From Tsukamurella sp. 1534 (GTDB lineage Bacteria > Actinomycetota > Actinomycetes > Mycobacteriales > Mycobacteriaceae): a stretch of DNA of 64,000 bases. This document shows, piece after piece, positions 55,200-62,959 of this stretch. The first letter of the stretch is position 1. Each line of letters opens with the position of its first letter. Both the position numbers and the translations under genes were made by a program. The stretch spans positions 1,600,711 through 1,664,710 of the forward strand of contig NZ_HE997626.1 in NCBI RefSeq assembly GCF_000312385.1, read 5' to 3'. The notes under the pieces were generated by a model. The model had not been told where the DNA came from. It saw nothing but the letters and a program-made list of their open reading frames with translations, and searched no databases.

Positions 55200-56339
55200 A
55201 TGGGAACGGTGACAGATCTTGATTCGCGGGCATCGCGTTCGCCGCTGTCGACCGACCGCGGCGCGGTGGCCGCGACGCTGACCGCCACTCGTGAGCGCCG
55301 CGGACTGACCGCCAAGCAGGTCGCTGATGCCCTGGGTCGCTCTCCGAGTTACGTCTCGCGCGCTGAGAGCGGCGACGGATCAGTCAGCGGTGCTGACCTG
55401 ACGTTGTGGGCGCAGGTGCTCGATGTGACCGAGGAGCTGCTGTGCACGGTGTTGCCGCAGGAACCGCCCGAGGGGGTGCACTTCCGCAGCCAAGCCGTCA
55501 CCAAGCGATTGCAGGACAGGTTGATTCAGCACGCTAACTTCGCCGGCTGGATGCTCAATCGGCTCCATGAGGACACGCTCGCGACCGCGGTGCATCCGCG
55601 GTCGGTGCCACAGTTGGATGTGGACCTGCTCGACGAGGGCCCGGAGGAGGCCGCCCAGCTGGTGCGCAAGGCGTGGCGGCTGCATGGCCCGGTCTCCGAT
55701 GTCGCGGGTCTGCTCGAGAGCGCCGGGATCATGATCTTGCCGATGCCCTCCGATGTGGACAAGGTCGACGCGATCAGCGTCCGCACCACCGGCCCGGTGA
55801 CGGCGGTGATCCTGCTCAACCCCGACACTCCCGAGGACCGGCAGCGGCACACCCTCGCGCACGAGCTGGGGCACCTGGTGATGGATGAACTGTCCGGGGT
55901 GTCGTTGGGGCTCAAGGAGATCGAGAACCGGGCGGATCGGTTCGCAGCGGAGTTCCTCGCCCCCTACGGGTCGTTGCGAGACGAGCTGCGGGGAATCACG
56001 CCGGCCCGGATCGATGCCCTCGACGATCTGCGGCGCCGGTGGGGCGTGAGCCTATCCGCGCTGGTGCGCCGCGCGCACGTGCACGCCGACATCACCGAAT
56101 CGCAGTACCGGTACTGGTTCCGCACCCTCAACGCCCGGAACCTGCTGCGGGACAAGCGGCGCTCGACGTACCCGGTCCGTCCGCAGGCGGCCGCCGAGTT
56201 CCTCACCTCGCTGCGCAGCAGCCGCTACGCCGTCGCCGACATCGCCGCGATCACCGCGACCCGACCGCGGGAACTGCAGGACGTGTTCGGTGACTCGTGG
56301 CCGTTCCCGCGGCTGCGTCCGCAGCTGAGTAGCGTCTAA
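55200..56339 (+). CDS. XRE-family repressor fused to ImmA/IrrE metallopeptidase
   Basis: A 379-residue protein. Residues about 25-75 form a helix-turn-helix (RRGLTAKQVADALGRSPSYV, then SRAESGDGSVSGADL). The central part contains the zinc-peptidase motif HTLAHELGHLVMDE, and a short C-terminal extension follows (SRYAVADIAAI and VFGDSWPFPRLRP). Such fusions control mobile elements and stress responses by cleaving a partner regulator. TACGAT lies six to seven bases before the ATG at 55200, so leaderless; an upstream GTG at 55170 is less likely. Confidence 0.85.
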   Translation: MGTVTDLDSRASRSPLSTDRGAVAATLTATRERRGLTAKQVADALGRSPSYVSRAESGDGSVSGADLTLWAQVLDVTEELLCTVLPQEPPEGVHFRSQAVTKRLQDRLIQHANFAGWMLNRLHEDTLATAVHPRSVPQLDVDLLDEGPEEAAQLVRKAWRLHGPVSDVAGLLESAGIMILPMPSDVDKVDAISVRTTGPVTAVILLNPDTPEDRQRHTLAHELGHLVMDELSGVSLGLKEIENRADRFAAEFLAPYGSLRDELRGITPARIDALDDLRRRWGVSLSALVRRAHVHADITESQYRYWFRTLNARNLLRDKRRSTYPVRPQAAAEFLTSLRSSRYAVADIAAITATRPRELQDVFGDSWPFPRLRPQLSSV

Positions 56340-56354
56340 ACCGGCCCGGTTCCT

Positions 56355-56903
56355 GTGCGGACAGTCCGCCGGAAGTGGCGTTCGGCGCCGCTACCGCCCG
56401 ACGCGGTGCGCTCAGCCGCGGCCACCCTGCGTGAACACCAAACCGAGCAGGACACTGCCGCCGGCGGCGAACTGCGTCGCCGCATCATCTGCGATGACGG
56501 CACGATCGCACTCGGCAGAATCAAGTTCACCCGCCGTCGAAAAGCACGCCGCACCTACGCATTCCTGATCTGGCGCGAACACGGCCAGCGCCACGAGGCG
56601 ATGCTCGGTGAGGCCGTCGCCCGGAGCTTCCCGGCCAATCTGCGCGCAGCCTGGCACCTGGTGCACGAACACCAGCTCCACACCCGCGAAGGGCGCCGGG
56701 CTTGGCCGCAGACCCGCCACCAGCTGCGCGCCCAGGCGCTCGAACCCAGCAACGACGAAGGCCAGGAAACCATGGAACGGAACCGGAACAGGGATCGATC
56801 CGTGACAGCCCAGCGGCCGAACCGAACTGACGAGAATCACCTCAGCAGCAGGGTGGCCAGCGCGGCACGCAGTGCCTCGAGAGAACCCGGCTCGGCGCGG
56901 TAG
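56355..56903 (+). CDS. hypothetical island protein
   Basis: A 182-residue basic protein, 15 bp after the XRE/ImmA gene. The core (IICDDGTIALGRIKFTRRRK, then FLIWREHGQRHEAMLGEAVA) is unrecognised. The last ~25 residues lie over the decayed arsR copy on the other strand, so the true C-terminus may have been replaced. The start is a GTG. Confidence 0.45.
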   Translation: MRTVRRKWRSAPLPPDAVRSAAATLREHQTEQDTAAGGELRRRIICDDGTIALGRIKFTRRRKARRTYAFLIWREHGQRHEAMLGEAVARSFPANLRAAWHLVHEHQLHTREGRRAWPQTRHQLRAQALEPSNDEGQETMERNRNRDRSVTAQRPNRTDENHLSSRVASAARSASREPGSAR

Positions 56904-57225
56904 AAGACCGTTGAGCCCGCGCCGGTCGGAGCTGACCAGGCCAGCCTTCTTCAGCTGGCCGAGGTGGCTCACGGTCCCGAGGACAGGTTCACCGTTTCGG
57001 CGAGGTCGCCCGTGCTGACCTCGCCGGGACGGGCGGCCATGAGAATCGAGATCAGCTGGATCCGCGCAGGGTCGGCGAGGGCCTTGAGTCGCAGGGCGAG
57101 AGACTCGAGCGCGGCTCCGGCGTCCATCGCACCGGCGGCGAGCGGTGCGCAGCAGATCGGGGCGCTGATATCGACACCACGGGAAGCGTTTTGGGCGTAT
57201 GTGTCTCAGCCTCGGAGGTGCTCAT
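56837..57225 (-). pseudogene. ArsR-family metalloregulator, broken by several frameshifts
   Basis: Assembled across frames it reads as an arsenic-type ArsR: MSTSEAETHTPKTLPV, then ISAPICCAPLAAG (paired metal-binding cysteines), LKALADPARIQLISILMAA, LAETVNLSSG, then SHLGQLKKAGLVSSDRRG and VFYRAEPGSLEALRAALATL. Three indels are needed: near the LPVV codons, at TCGGGACC before the second half (which now gives a stop), and at CGCGGGC after SSDRRG. No intact frame remains. Confidence 0.65.
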
Positions 57226-57240
57226 GTCCCGCGCGTCCAA

Positions 57241-57441
57241 CTAGCCCCTCAACGTCGACGACCTGCAGCAGTCGACCACCGCCACCTCCCGGCGCATCGA
57301 TTCGTCGCCCTCGACGATTGCAGGCAGGTCACCGGGTGGGTCGCCGCGTCACCGGTGTCCAGCCGCTGCGTCTACGCCGGAGTCATCGAGCACAGCATCT
57401 ATGTCCACCCCGACAATGCCAGCCAAGGTGGGGCCTCATGA
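57241..57441 (+). pseudogene. truncated GNAT acetyltransferase fragment
   Basis: HRFVALDDCRQVTGWVAASP followed by VSSRCVYAGVIEHSIYVHPD matches the middle of phosphinothricin/ArsN-type N-acetyltransferases. The gene has no credible start (stop codons lie just upstream) and is cut off at the point where the glycine-rich acetyl-CoA loop should follow. It is divergent from the arsR relic, the usual neighbour in ars loci. Confidence 0.55.
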
Positions 57442-58857
57442 GTTGATCAGACGGACGGCGTATGGCATTGCCCCGGCGGTTCGCAGCGGTGAGACCTTGA
57501 CCGTGGACCCGGACTCGGGGGCCTCGAGCATTTGGTTGTCGCCGAGGTAGAGGGCTTCGTGCTGGCTGGCGTTGGGGCCGAAGAAGATCATGTCGCCCCG
57601 CTTCATTTGCGACAATGGCACTCGCATGCCGATGTTGTATTGATAGCCGCTGTAATGGGGCAGCTTGATCCCGACGGCTGCGAACGCGAACAGGGTCAAT
57701 CCCGAGCAGTCGAACCCGGGGATTTCGAAGTCCCGGAAGCTATCGGCGACCCCGCCGTCGCGGACTCCGACGGTGGCGCCGTTGATGTCGCCGCCGCCCC
57801 AGGAGTACCGGGTACCCACTACGGACAGTCCGCGGCCGATGACCGCCTCGATCATCTGCTGACCGGTCATCGAGCTGGCCGACACAGGTGCTGTTGGCGT
57901 GGTCGCGGTCGCGGGAGGCGCGGTCTGGGCCTGCGGCACCGGCGCTCCGATCCCGAACAAGGAGGTCAGTTGCCCCAACAGCGATGAGGCAGCGTTACCG
58001 GGTGCGGCGGTCACGGCCCCAGTGGTCGCGGCGGCCTGGGAGGCAGGGGGTGCTGACGTCACGGGGACCGATTGTTGTTCGGCCACTACAAACTGGTCGT
58101 AGATCCGCTGCTGACTCGCCGGGTCGTCCGACGCTGCCTTCGCTTGTTCAAGTGCCCGGGCGGCTACCGTGCGGCGAGTGCTGAGCTGTCGTCGTTGATC
58201 GGATGCCCGGCGCAAGCGTTCTAGCGTTATCGCCACCGATGTTTCGGCTTGGCGTCGACGGTCAGCGGCCGCGCCGGTCGTGGCGTCGACCGCGATCTTC
58301 GCGGCGCGCGCTGCGCTGCGGCTCAGCTCTGCCCGCCGGCGGGACTCGGTCATCCGAATTACGGTGCGAGCCCGTTCGGATGCCAGACGGCGCAAGATCG
58401 CTGTCCGGTCGAGAGCGGTGGGGCCATCCGGGGCGGTCACCGCATCCGCTAATCCTCCTGTCACATTGCCTTGGACGTAGAGGGCACGGATCATCGTGTC
58501 CAGCTCTCGCTGCGCGTCGGCGACACCGCGATCTGCCGCAGCGACTTCACGGTCAGCGACGATCACCGCATTTCCGGCGGCCCTCGCCGCGTCGGCTGAC
58601 ACCGCCACGTCGATCGCCGCCTTGTTCACTGACTGCCGTCGCACATCCACATCGTCCTGCAACGCCGCGATCTGCTGCTCGAGGTCGGCGACCCGTACGA
58701 TTAGGGTCGGCACTACAGCCACCGGATGACCGGCACCGGGATCGGTAGCTATGTGCCGCGCCTGCACCGGCGCCGGGCTGACGATCACCAGCGCGGTGAT
58801 GATCACGATCCCCGAAGCGCGGTGTATGCGAGATGACCATCGCCGCTGTGCAGCCAC
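57436..58857 (-). CDS. RipA-like NlpC/P60 peptidoglycan endopeptidase
   Basis: A 473-residue secreted cell-wall hydrolase, the size of mycobacterial RipA. A signal peptide is followed by a long coiled coil (about 50-260) that autoinhibits RipA relatives, an Ala/Pro/Thr linker, and the NlpC/P60 domain. The catalytic cysteine is in GFDCSGLTLFAFA and the histidine in SQHEALYLG; the RYSWGGGDINGATVGVRDGG block is typical of RipA. It cleaves within the peptide stem. AAGGAGA precedes the GTG. Confidence 0.9.
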   Translation of the reverse strand: MAAQRRWSSRIHRASGIVIITALVIVSPAPVQARHIATDPGAGHPVAVVPTLIVRVADLEQQIAALQDDVDVRRQSVNKAAIDVAVSADAARAAGNAVIVADREVAAADRGVADAQRELDTMIRALYVQGNVTGGLADAVTAPDGPTALDRTAILRRLASERARTVIRMTESRRRAELSRSAARAAKIAVDATTGAAADRRRQAETSVAITLERLRRASDQRRQLSTRRTVAARALEQAKAASDDPASQQRIYDQFVVAEQQSVPVTSAPPASQAAATTGAVTAAPGNAASSLLGQLTSLFGIGAPVPQAQTAPPATATTPTAPVSASSMTGQQMIEAVIGRGLSVVGTRYSWGGGDINGATVGVRDGGVADSFRDFEIPGFDCSGLTLFAFAAVGIKLPHYSGYQYNIGMRVPLSQMKRGDMIFFGPNASQHEALYLGDNQMLEAPESGSTVKVSPLRTAGAMPYAVRLINS

Positions 58858-59141
58858 GAGTTCTCCTTCGATCTAGCGACCCGGCGCCGATACCTCGCCT
58901 AGCCATCCCGGGCATCCCCGAGGGGCGGAATCAGTTGGTGTGCAGATACATTGCCGCTTCATGGTCTCCTGGATGGCAGTCACCTCTGCCGCACCATCCG
59001 AACCGTACGTCACAGTCGTCACATGCGGAAGCGGCGGCGGAACCACCCGAGCGTCACCGACAGCGTCTGCGTGGGTGCTGATCTGCGGTATTCAAGATTC
59101 CGTCAAGATCCTGCAACTATCCGCGATAGCACGAAGGAGTA
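58858..59141. other. intergenic region between divergent RipA-like and BlaI-like genes
   Basis: No protein frame of recognisable kind. It contains the RipA-like gene's ribosome site at its left edge and, at the right edge, the dyad and GAAGGAG site of the blaI-like gene. Confidence 0.4.
59117..59129 (+). promoter_or_regulatory. inverted repeat upstream of the blaI-like gene
   Basis: CTATC-CGC-GATAG is a perfect dyad ending 12 bases before the GTG at 59142. Its place suits an autoregulatory BlaI-type operator, although the sequence is not a known BlaI box. Confidence 0.4.
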
Positions 59142-59390
59142 GTGCGAGCCTTGTCTGGTGAGTTGGAATCGGCAGTCATGCACGTGCTGTGGGACAGTGA
59201 GCGCCCACCTAAGGTGCAGGAGGTCGTCGATGACCTCGACACCGGTCGCGATATGTCGCACACGGCCGCGCGCACGATCCCGGCCGGCGGGATCGTCGCC
59301 GATCGGCCGTCGGATTCTGCGCTACCGTTGCCGGCAGTGCTGGCCTCCCCTCGATCGGAGCAGCAGCTCCGTGCTGATGCCGAGCTCTGA
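59142..59390 (+). pseudogene. BlaI/MecI-family regulator, degraded
   Basis: The start is canonical for the family (LSGELESAVMHVLWDSERPP, then KVQEVVDDLDTGRDMSHTAA). After this the recognition helix and hinge are scrambled. Pieces such as GRRILRYR appear in another frame and PAVLASPRSEQQLRADAEL in this one. At 82 codons it is about two-thirds of the normal length. Probably a deletion plus frameshift; the truncated product would lack the dimerisation domain. Confidence 0.6.
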
Positions 59391-59513
59391 TGCCACATGT
59401 GGCGCGCCGCCGCAATTGGGTAATGTATGCGCACCAATATCTGCAATATGCCGTTCGGTTCCATTTGCGCCTCGACGACCTCAGCCTACGTCGCGCTCGG
59501 CAGGGGGCATGCT

Positions 59514-60812
59514 GTGACGGCTCAAGACCGACGTACTGATCAACTCGGCCTGCGTCAGATAGATCGACGTGCATTGCTTTTTACTGCGGTTGGCACGGTG
59601 CCGGTCATCGTCGCAGGGTGTGCCACAGATGATGTCCCGCACGGCGGGCGCCCTGCCACGGGCTCCTCGAGCATCACTGCCGCCATTGGTGCTACGGCCG
59701 GCCCGGCGGAGGTCGCCGTCACCCCCGCCGATGGCGCGAAGGACGTGAGCCCGATTGCGCCGGTGTCGGTGTCGGTCGCCAATGCGACGCTGGTCTCGGT
59801 CACCCTCATCGACGCGAACGGTGACTCGGTCGAGGGCAACGTTTCGCCCGACATGCTGTCCTGGAAGCTGGCGACCCCCATTGCCTACAACGGCCTCTAT
59901 ACGCTGGTGGTGAAGTATGGTGCGCTCGGCCAGCAGCGCGAGCACACGAGCACCTTCAGCACGGTGATGGTCGACGGCACCAACAAGACGCTGCCGTACT
60001 TCGAGAGCACCGGCGGCAACTCGCTCAACGATGGTGCCGTGTATGGGGTCGGGCAGGTTGCGGTGGTGCACTTCGACGAGCGGATCACCGACCGAGCGAT
60101 GGCGCAGAAGCTGCTGACGGCGACCACCACCCCGCCTGTCGCAGGCGCGTGGATGTGGACGACAGACAAGACCGTGGCGTGGCGGCCCAAGGACTACTAT
60201 CCGCCGGGCACCAAGGTCACGGTCGAAGCGAAGGTATTCGGAAGGGAGGTCAGCCCGGGCCTGTGGGGCGAGAAGGACGTCGCGATCACCTTCAGCATCG
60301 GCGAATCCCACGTCTTGATCGCCGACGACACCACCAAGCAGGTCCAGGTGTTCATCAATGGCCAGATGGTGCGGTCCATGCCCACGTCGATGGGGCAGGG
60401 CGGCACTGAGGTGATCAACGGCAAGACGCTTCACTTTTGGACGCAGCGCGGCGTGTACACGGTGCTGGACAAGGCGAACCCGGTGATCATGGACTCGTCC
60501 ACCTACGGGCTGCCGATCAACTCCCGCCTGGGCTACAAGCAGACCATCGGCTGGGCCACGCGGATCAGCAACGACGGCATCTACCTGCACGCGCTCGACA
60601 ACATCGAAGCGCAGGGCCTGCGCAACGAATCGCACGGCTGCCTCAATCTGCACCCGGAGAACGCCGAGTGGTTCTTCGGGATCAGCCAGCCGGGCGACGT
60701 GGTGGAGGTCCGCAACACCGGCGGCCCGCCGCTGGAGCAGTGGCAGAACGGCGACTGGTCGGTGCCATGGGCTACCTGGTTAGCCGGCGGTGCGAATACT
60801 ACCGAGCGTTAG
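59514..60812 (+). CDS. L,D-transpeptidase lipoprotein (LdtMt-type)
   Basis: A 432-residue exported enzyme that makes 3-3 peptidoglycan cross-links. A Tat/Sec-like start (DRRALLFTAVGTVPVIVAGC) provides a lipobox. Two Ig-like domains (about 60-290) precede the YkuD catalytic domain, with HALDNIEAQGLRNESHGCLN containing the catalytic histidine and the cysteine of SHGC. The WxxW-rich C-terminal tail (QWQNGDWSVPWATW) is typical. The GTG at 59514 has AGGGGGC upstream. It sits between a BlaI relic and the copper genes. Confidence 0.9.
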   Translation: MTAQDRRTDQLGLRQIDRRALLFTAVGTVPVIVAGCATDDVPHGGRPATGSSSITAAIGATAGPAEVAVTPADGAKDVSPIAPVSVSVANATLVSVTLIDANGDSVEGNVSPDMLSWKLATPIAYNGLYTLVVKYGALGQQREHTSTFSTVMVDGTNKTLPYFESTGGNSLNDGAVYGVGQVAVVHFDERITDRAMAQKLLTATTTPPVAGAWMWTTDKTVAWRPKDYYPPGTKVTVEAKVFGREVSPGLWGEKDVAITFSIGESHVLIADDTTKQVQVFINGQMVRSMPTSMGQGGTEVINGKTLHFWTQRGVYTVLDKANPVIMDSSTYGLPINSRLGYKQTIGWATRISNDGIYLHALDNIEAQGLRNESHGCLNLHPENAEWFFGISQPGDVVEVRNTGGPPLEQWQNGDWSVPWATWLAGGANTTER

Positions 60813-61160
60813 CGCAAACCGACATGCGGATCTCTGCCCCAGGACCGAACCAGCACCGGTCTGCTGAACCCGCCGAGATGCGTCGGCAGCCGGCCCTGTC
60901 ACAACCCGCCCCACTGCGAACGGGTACCGGTGGCCACAGTGTGGCGGGCGTGGCGGCGAAGCCTGGTGGACACGCCCAGTGAGCGACATCGCGACGAGGA
61001 GCACCTCGGTGCCGCGGCGAAGGTCCCGGGGGGCGCGACGGCGCGGCGATACCAGTTCAGACTCTCGGCGCATGCCACGCTTCCTACCAATGCAAGTGAC
61101 GGAACCAGCCATCACCTACGGGGTCTGCCCCCTTGACCGGTGTTGCAGCCTTGGACGGTG
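60813..61160. other. 348-bp gap between the L,D-transpeptidase and multicopper oxidase genes
   Basis: The stretch separates convergent genes. I see no recognisable protein, tRNA or clear terminator hairpin in it. Confidence 0.4.
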
Positions 61161-62651
61161 TTACGTGTACTTGAGGGTCGTCATCATGCCCATCTCCATG
61201 TGATAGATGTTGTGGCAGTGCAGGGCCCACGTTCCGGGGTTGTCGGCGTCGAGGTCGACTTCGACCGAGCCCATGGGCTTGATGAGGATGGTGTCTTTGC
61301 GGAGTCCTCCGCTGCCGGGCAGCGCCCAGGTGTGCCCGTGAATGTGCATCGGGTGCAGCATCATCGTTTCGTTGGTGATCTGCATGCGCAGCCGCTGACC
61401 TTTGGTAACGCTCAGAGGGGTGTCCTCGCCGTGCTTCTTGCCGTTGATACCCCAGGCGTACGGGTCCATCTGGCCGTTGAGCGAGACTTTGATCGTCGAC
61501 TCCGGTTCGCGGGCGGGTAGGCGTGCGGAGTCGGCGGCGGCGAGCTCGGTGGCGCCGAGGAGCACGGGGCCGTCCAGTTCGGCGGGACGGATGTCGGCGG
61601 CGGGGGCGGCGCCGGAGCCGGTGCGCAGGACTGCGAGTGCCTGGCCGTTCTTGCCTTCTGCGGCTGCGACGAGGGGGAACGCGCCGTCGCCTGCGGTGAC
61701 GGTCACGTCGTATCGTTCACCCATCGCAACGTAGAGAGCCCGGGCATGCTTGTCCTGCACTCGGTGGCCGTCGGTGTGGGTGACGGTCATGCTGTGTCCG
61801 CCGAGGGCGACCCGGAAGACGGTGTCGGAGCCGGCGTTGATGATTCGCAGGCGGATGCGTTGTCCGGGTTTGGCGCGGAATTCGGTGGGCGCGGCCGGGA
61901 TCCGGCCGTTGATGAGGTAATGCGGGTAGATCACGTCCCCGGCATCGCCGAGCGGGGAGCTGCTCATGCCGGGCATCGACGAGTGGTCCATGCCGCCCAT
62001 GTCCATGCCGGGTTTGATCGGGCCGGTCTTGGCTTGGAAGTCGGCGAGGATCTGGTCGGGGTTCTTGCCGACGCCGTCGGTCCAGTCGTCGAGGACGACG
62101 ATCCATTCGGCGTCGTAGGCGCCGGGTTCGTTGGGGTCGTCGATGATGATCGGGGCGTACAGGGCGCGGTCGAGTTGCGCGCCGACGTGCGGGTGGAAGT
62201 AGTGGGTACCGGCATCGGGGGCGGTGAACTCGTAGACAAACCTGCCCCCAGGGCGGATCGGATCCTGGGTGACGCCGGGGACGCCGTCGGCCGGATTGCG
62301 CAGCCGGATGCCGTGCCAGTGGATGCTGGTGTCGGCGGGGAGCTTGTTGTCGAGGGTCACGCGAAGGAAGTCGCCGGCGTTGGCGCGGATGACCCGCCCG
62401 GGCAGGGAATCGTCGTAGGCCCACGTCCGAGCAGTGATGCCGCCGAGGTCGACCGTGCTCTCCCGGGCGGTGAGTGTCGTTTCAACGACCTTCTGCCCCG
62501 CCTGGGGTGTTGCTTGCAGCGGGGGACCCTGCAGCGGACGGGAGGCGCCGCCGGGCGTGCTGGCGGTCTTGTCGCCGCACGCGGCGAGCGCTCCGACGCC
62601 GAGAGCGGCGAGGCCGCCGAAGAGGGCTGTTCGTCTGGTCACCGGTGTCAT
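61161..62651 (-). CDS. copper-resistance multicopper oxidase lipoprotein (MmcO/CopA-like)
   Basis: A 496-residue oxidase. The N-terminus combines twin arginines (VTRRTALFGGLAALG) with a lipobox (GALAACGD), as in mycobacterial MmcO. Copper ligands: IHWHGIRL, HYFHPHVGAQ, HPMHIHGHTW and ALHCHNIYHMEMGMM. A Met-rich loop (MDMGGMDHSSMPGMSSS, about residues 225-241) is characteristic of cuprous oxidases acting in copper detoxification. It lies downstream of a Met/His-rich lipoprotein and a sensor kinase on the same strand. Confidence 0.92.
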   Translation of the reverse strand: MTPVTRRTALFGGLAALGVGALAACGDKTASTPGGASRPLQGPPLQATPQAGQKVVETTLTARESTVDLGGITARTWAYDDSLPGRVIRANAGDFLRVTLDNKLPADTSIHWHGIRLRNPADGVPGVTQDPIRPGGRFVYEFTAPDAGTHYFHPHVGAQLDRALYAPIIIDDPNEPGAYDAEWIVVLDDWTDGVGKNPDQILADFQAKTGPIKPGMDMGGMDHSSMPGMSSSPLGDAGDVIYPHYLINGRIPAAPTEFRAKPGQRIRLRIINAGSDTVFRVALGGHSMTVTHTDGHRVQDKHARALYVAMGERYDVTVTAGDGAFPLVAAAEGKNGQALAVLRTGSGAAPAADIRPAELDGPVLLGATELAAADSARLPAREPESTIKVSLNGQMDPYAWGINGKKHGEDTPLSVTKGQRLRMQITNETMMLHPMHIHGHTWALPGSGGLRKDTILIKPMGSVEVDLDADNPGTWALHCHNIYHMEMGMMTTLKYT

Positions 62652-62695
62652 GCGTGATCCCCTTAGTCGAGTCGAGAGGCTGGAAGAGGCGGTGT

Positions 62696-62959
62696 CTATG
62701 GCGCGGCGGGGCTGGTGGAGGGGCTGCCGTGGTCCATTCCTGGCATGCTTGGCATCCCCGGCATGCTGGGGTGCGATGCGGGGGAAGAACTCTGGGAGCT
62801 GCTCATTGAGTGCCCGGCGGGCATCGAAGTCTGAGTTGAGACCGATGTGGTGGTGGCGGTGTTGTGGTTCATCGACGACATGCCGTCGCCGCAGGCGGTG
62901 ACGGCGAGCGCGATCGTGGCGGTAACAGCCGCCGTGGTGAACAGTCGCTTGGGATTCAT
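62696..62959 (-). CDS. Met/His-rich lipoprotein, putative copper-binding
   Basis: An 87-residue protein: signal peptide with lipobox LAVTACGD, then a mature part of about 64 residues made largely of Met, Ser, His, Pro and Thr (MSSMNHNT, MPAGHSMSSS, PSMPGMPSMPGMDHG). Repeated Met-x-x-Met and Met-His pairs suggest Cu(I) binding at the cell surface. Its ATG overlaps the stop of the kinase gene (ATGA). Confidence 0.75.
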   Translation of the reverse strand: MNPKRLFTTAAVTATIALAVTACGDGMSSMNHNTATTTSVSTQTSMPAGHSMSSSQSSSPASHPSMPGMPSMPGMDHGSPSTSPAAP

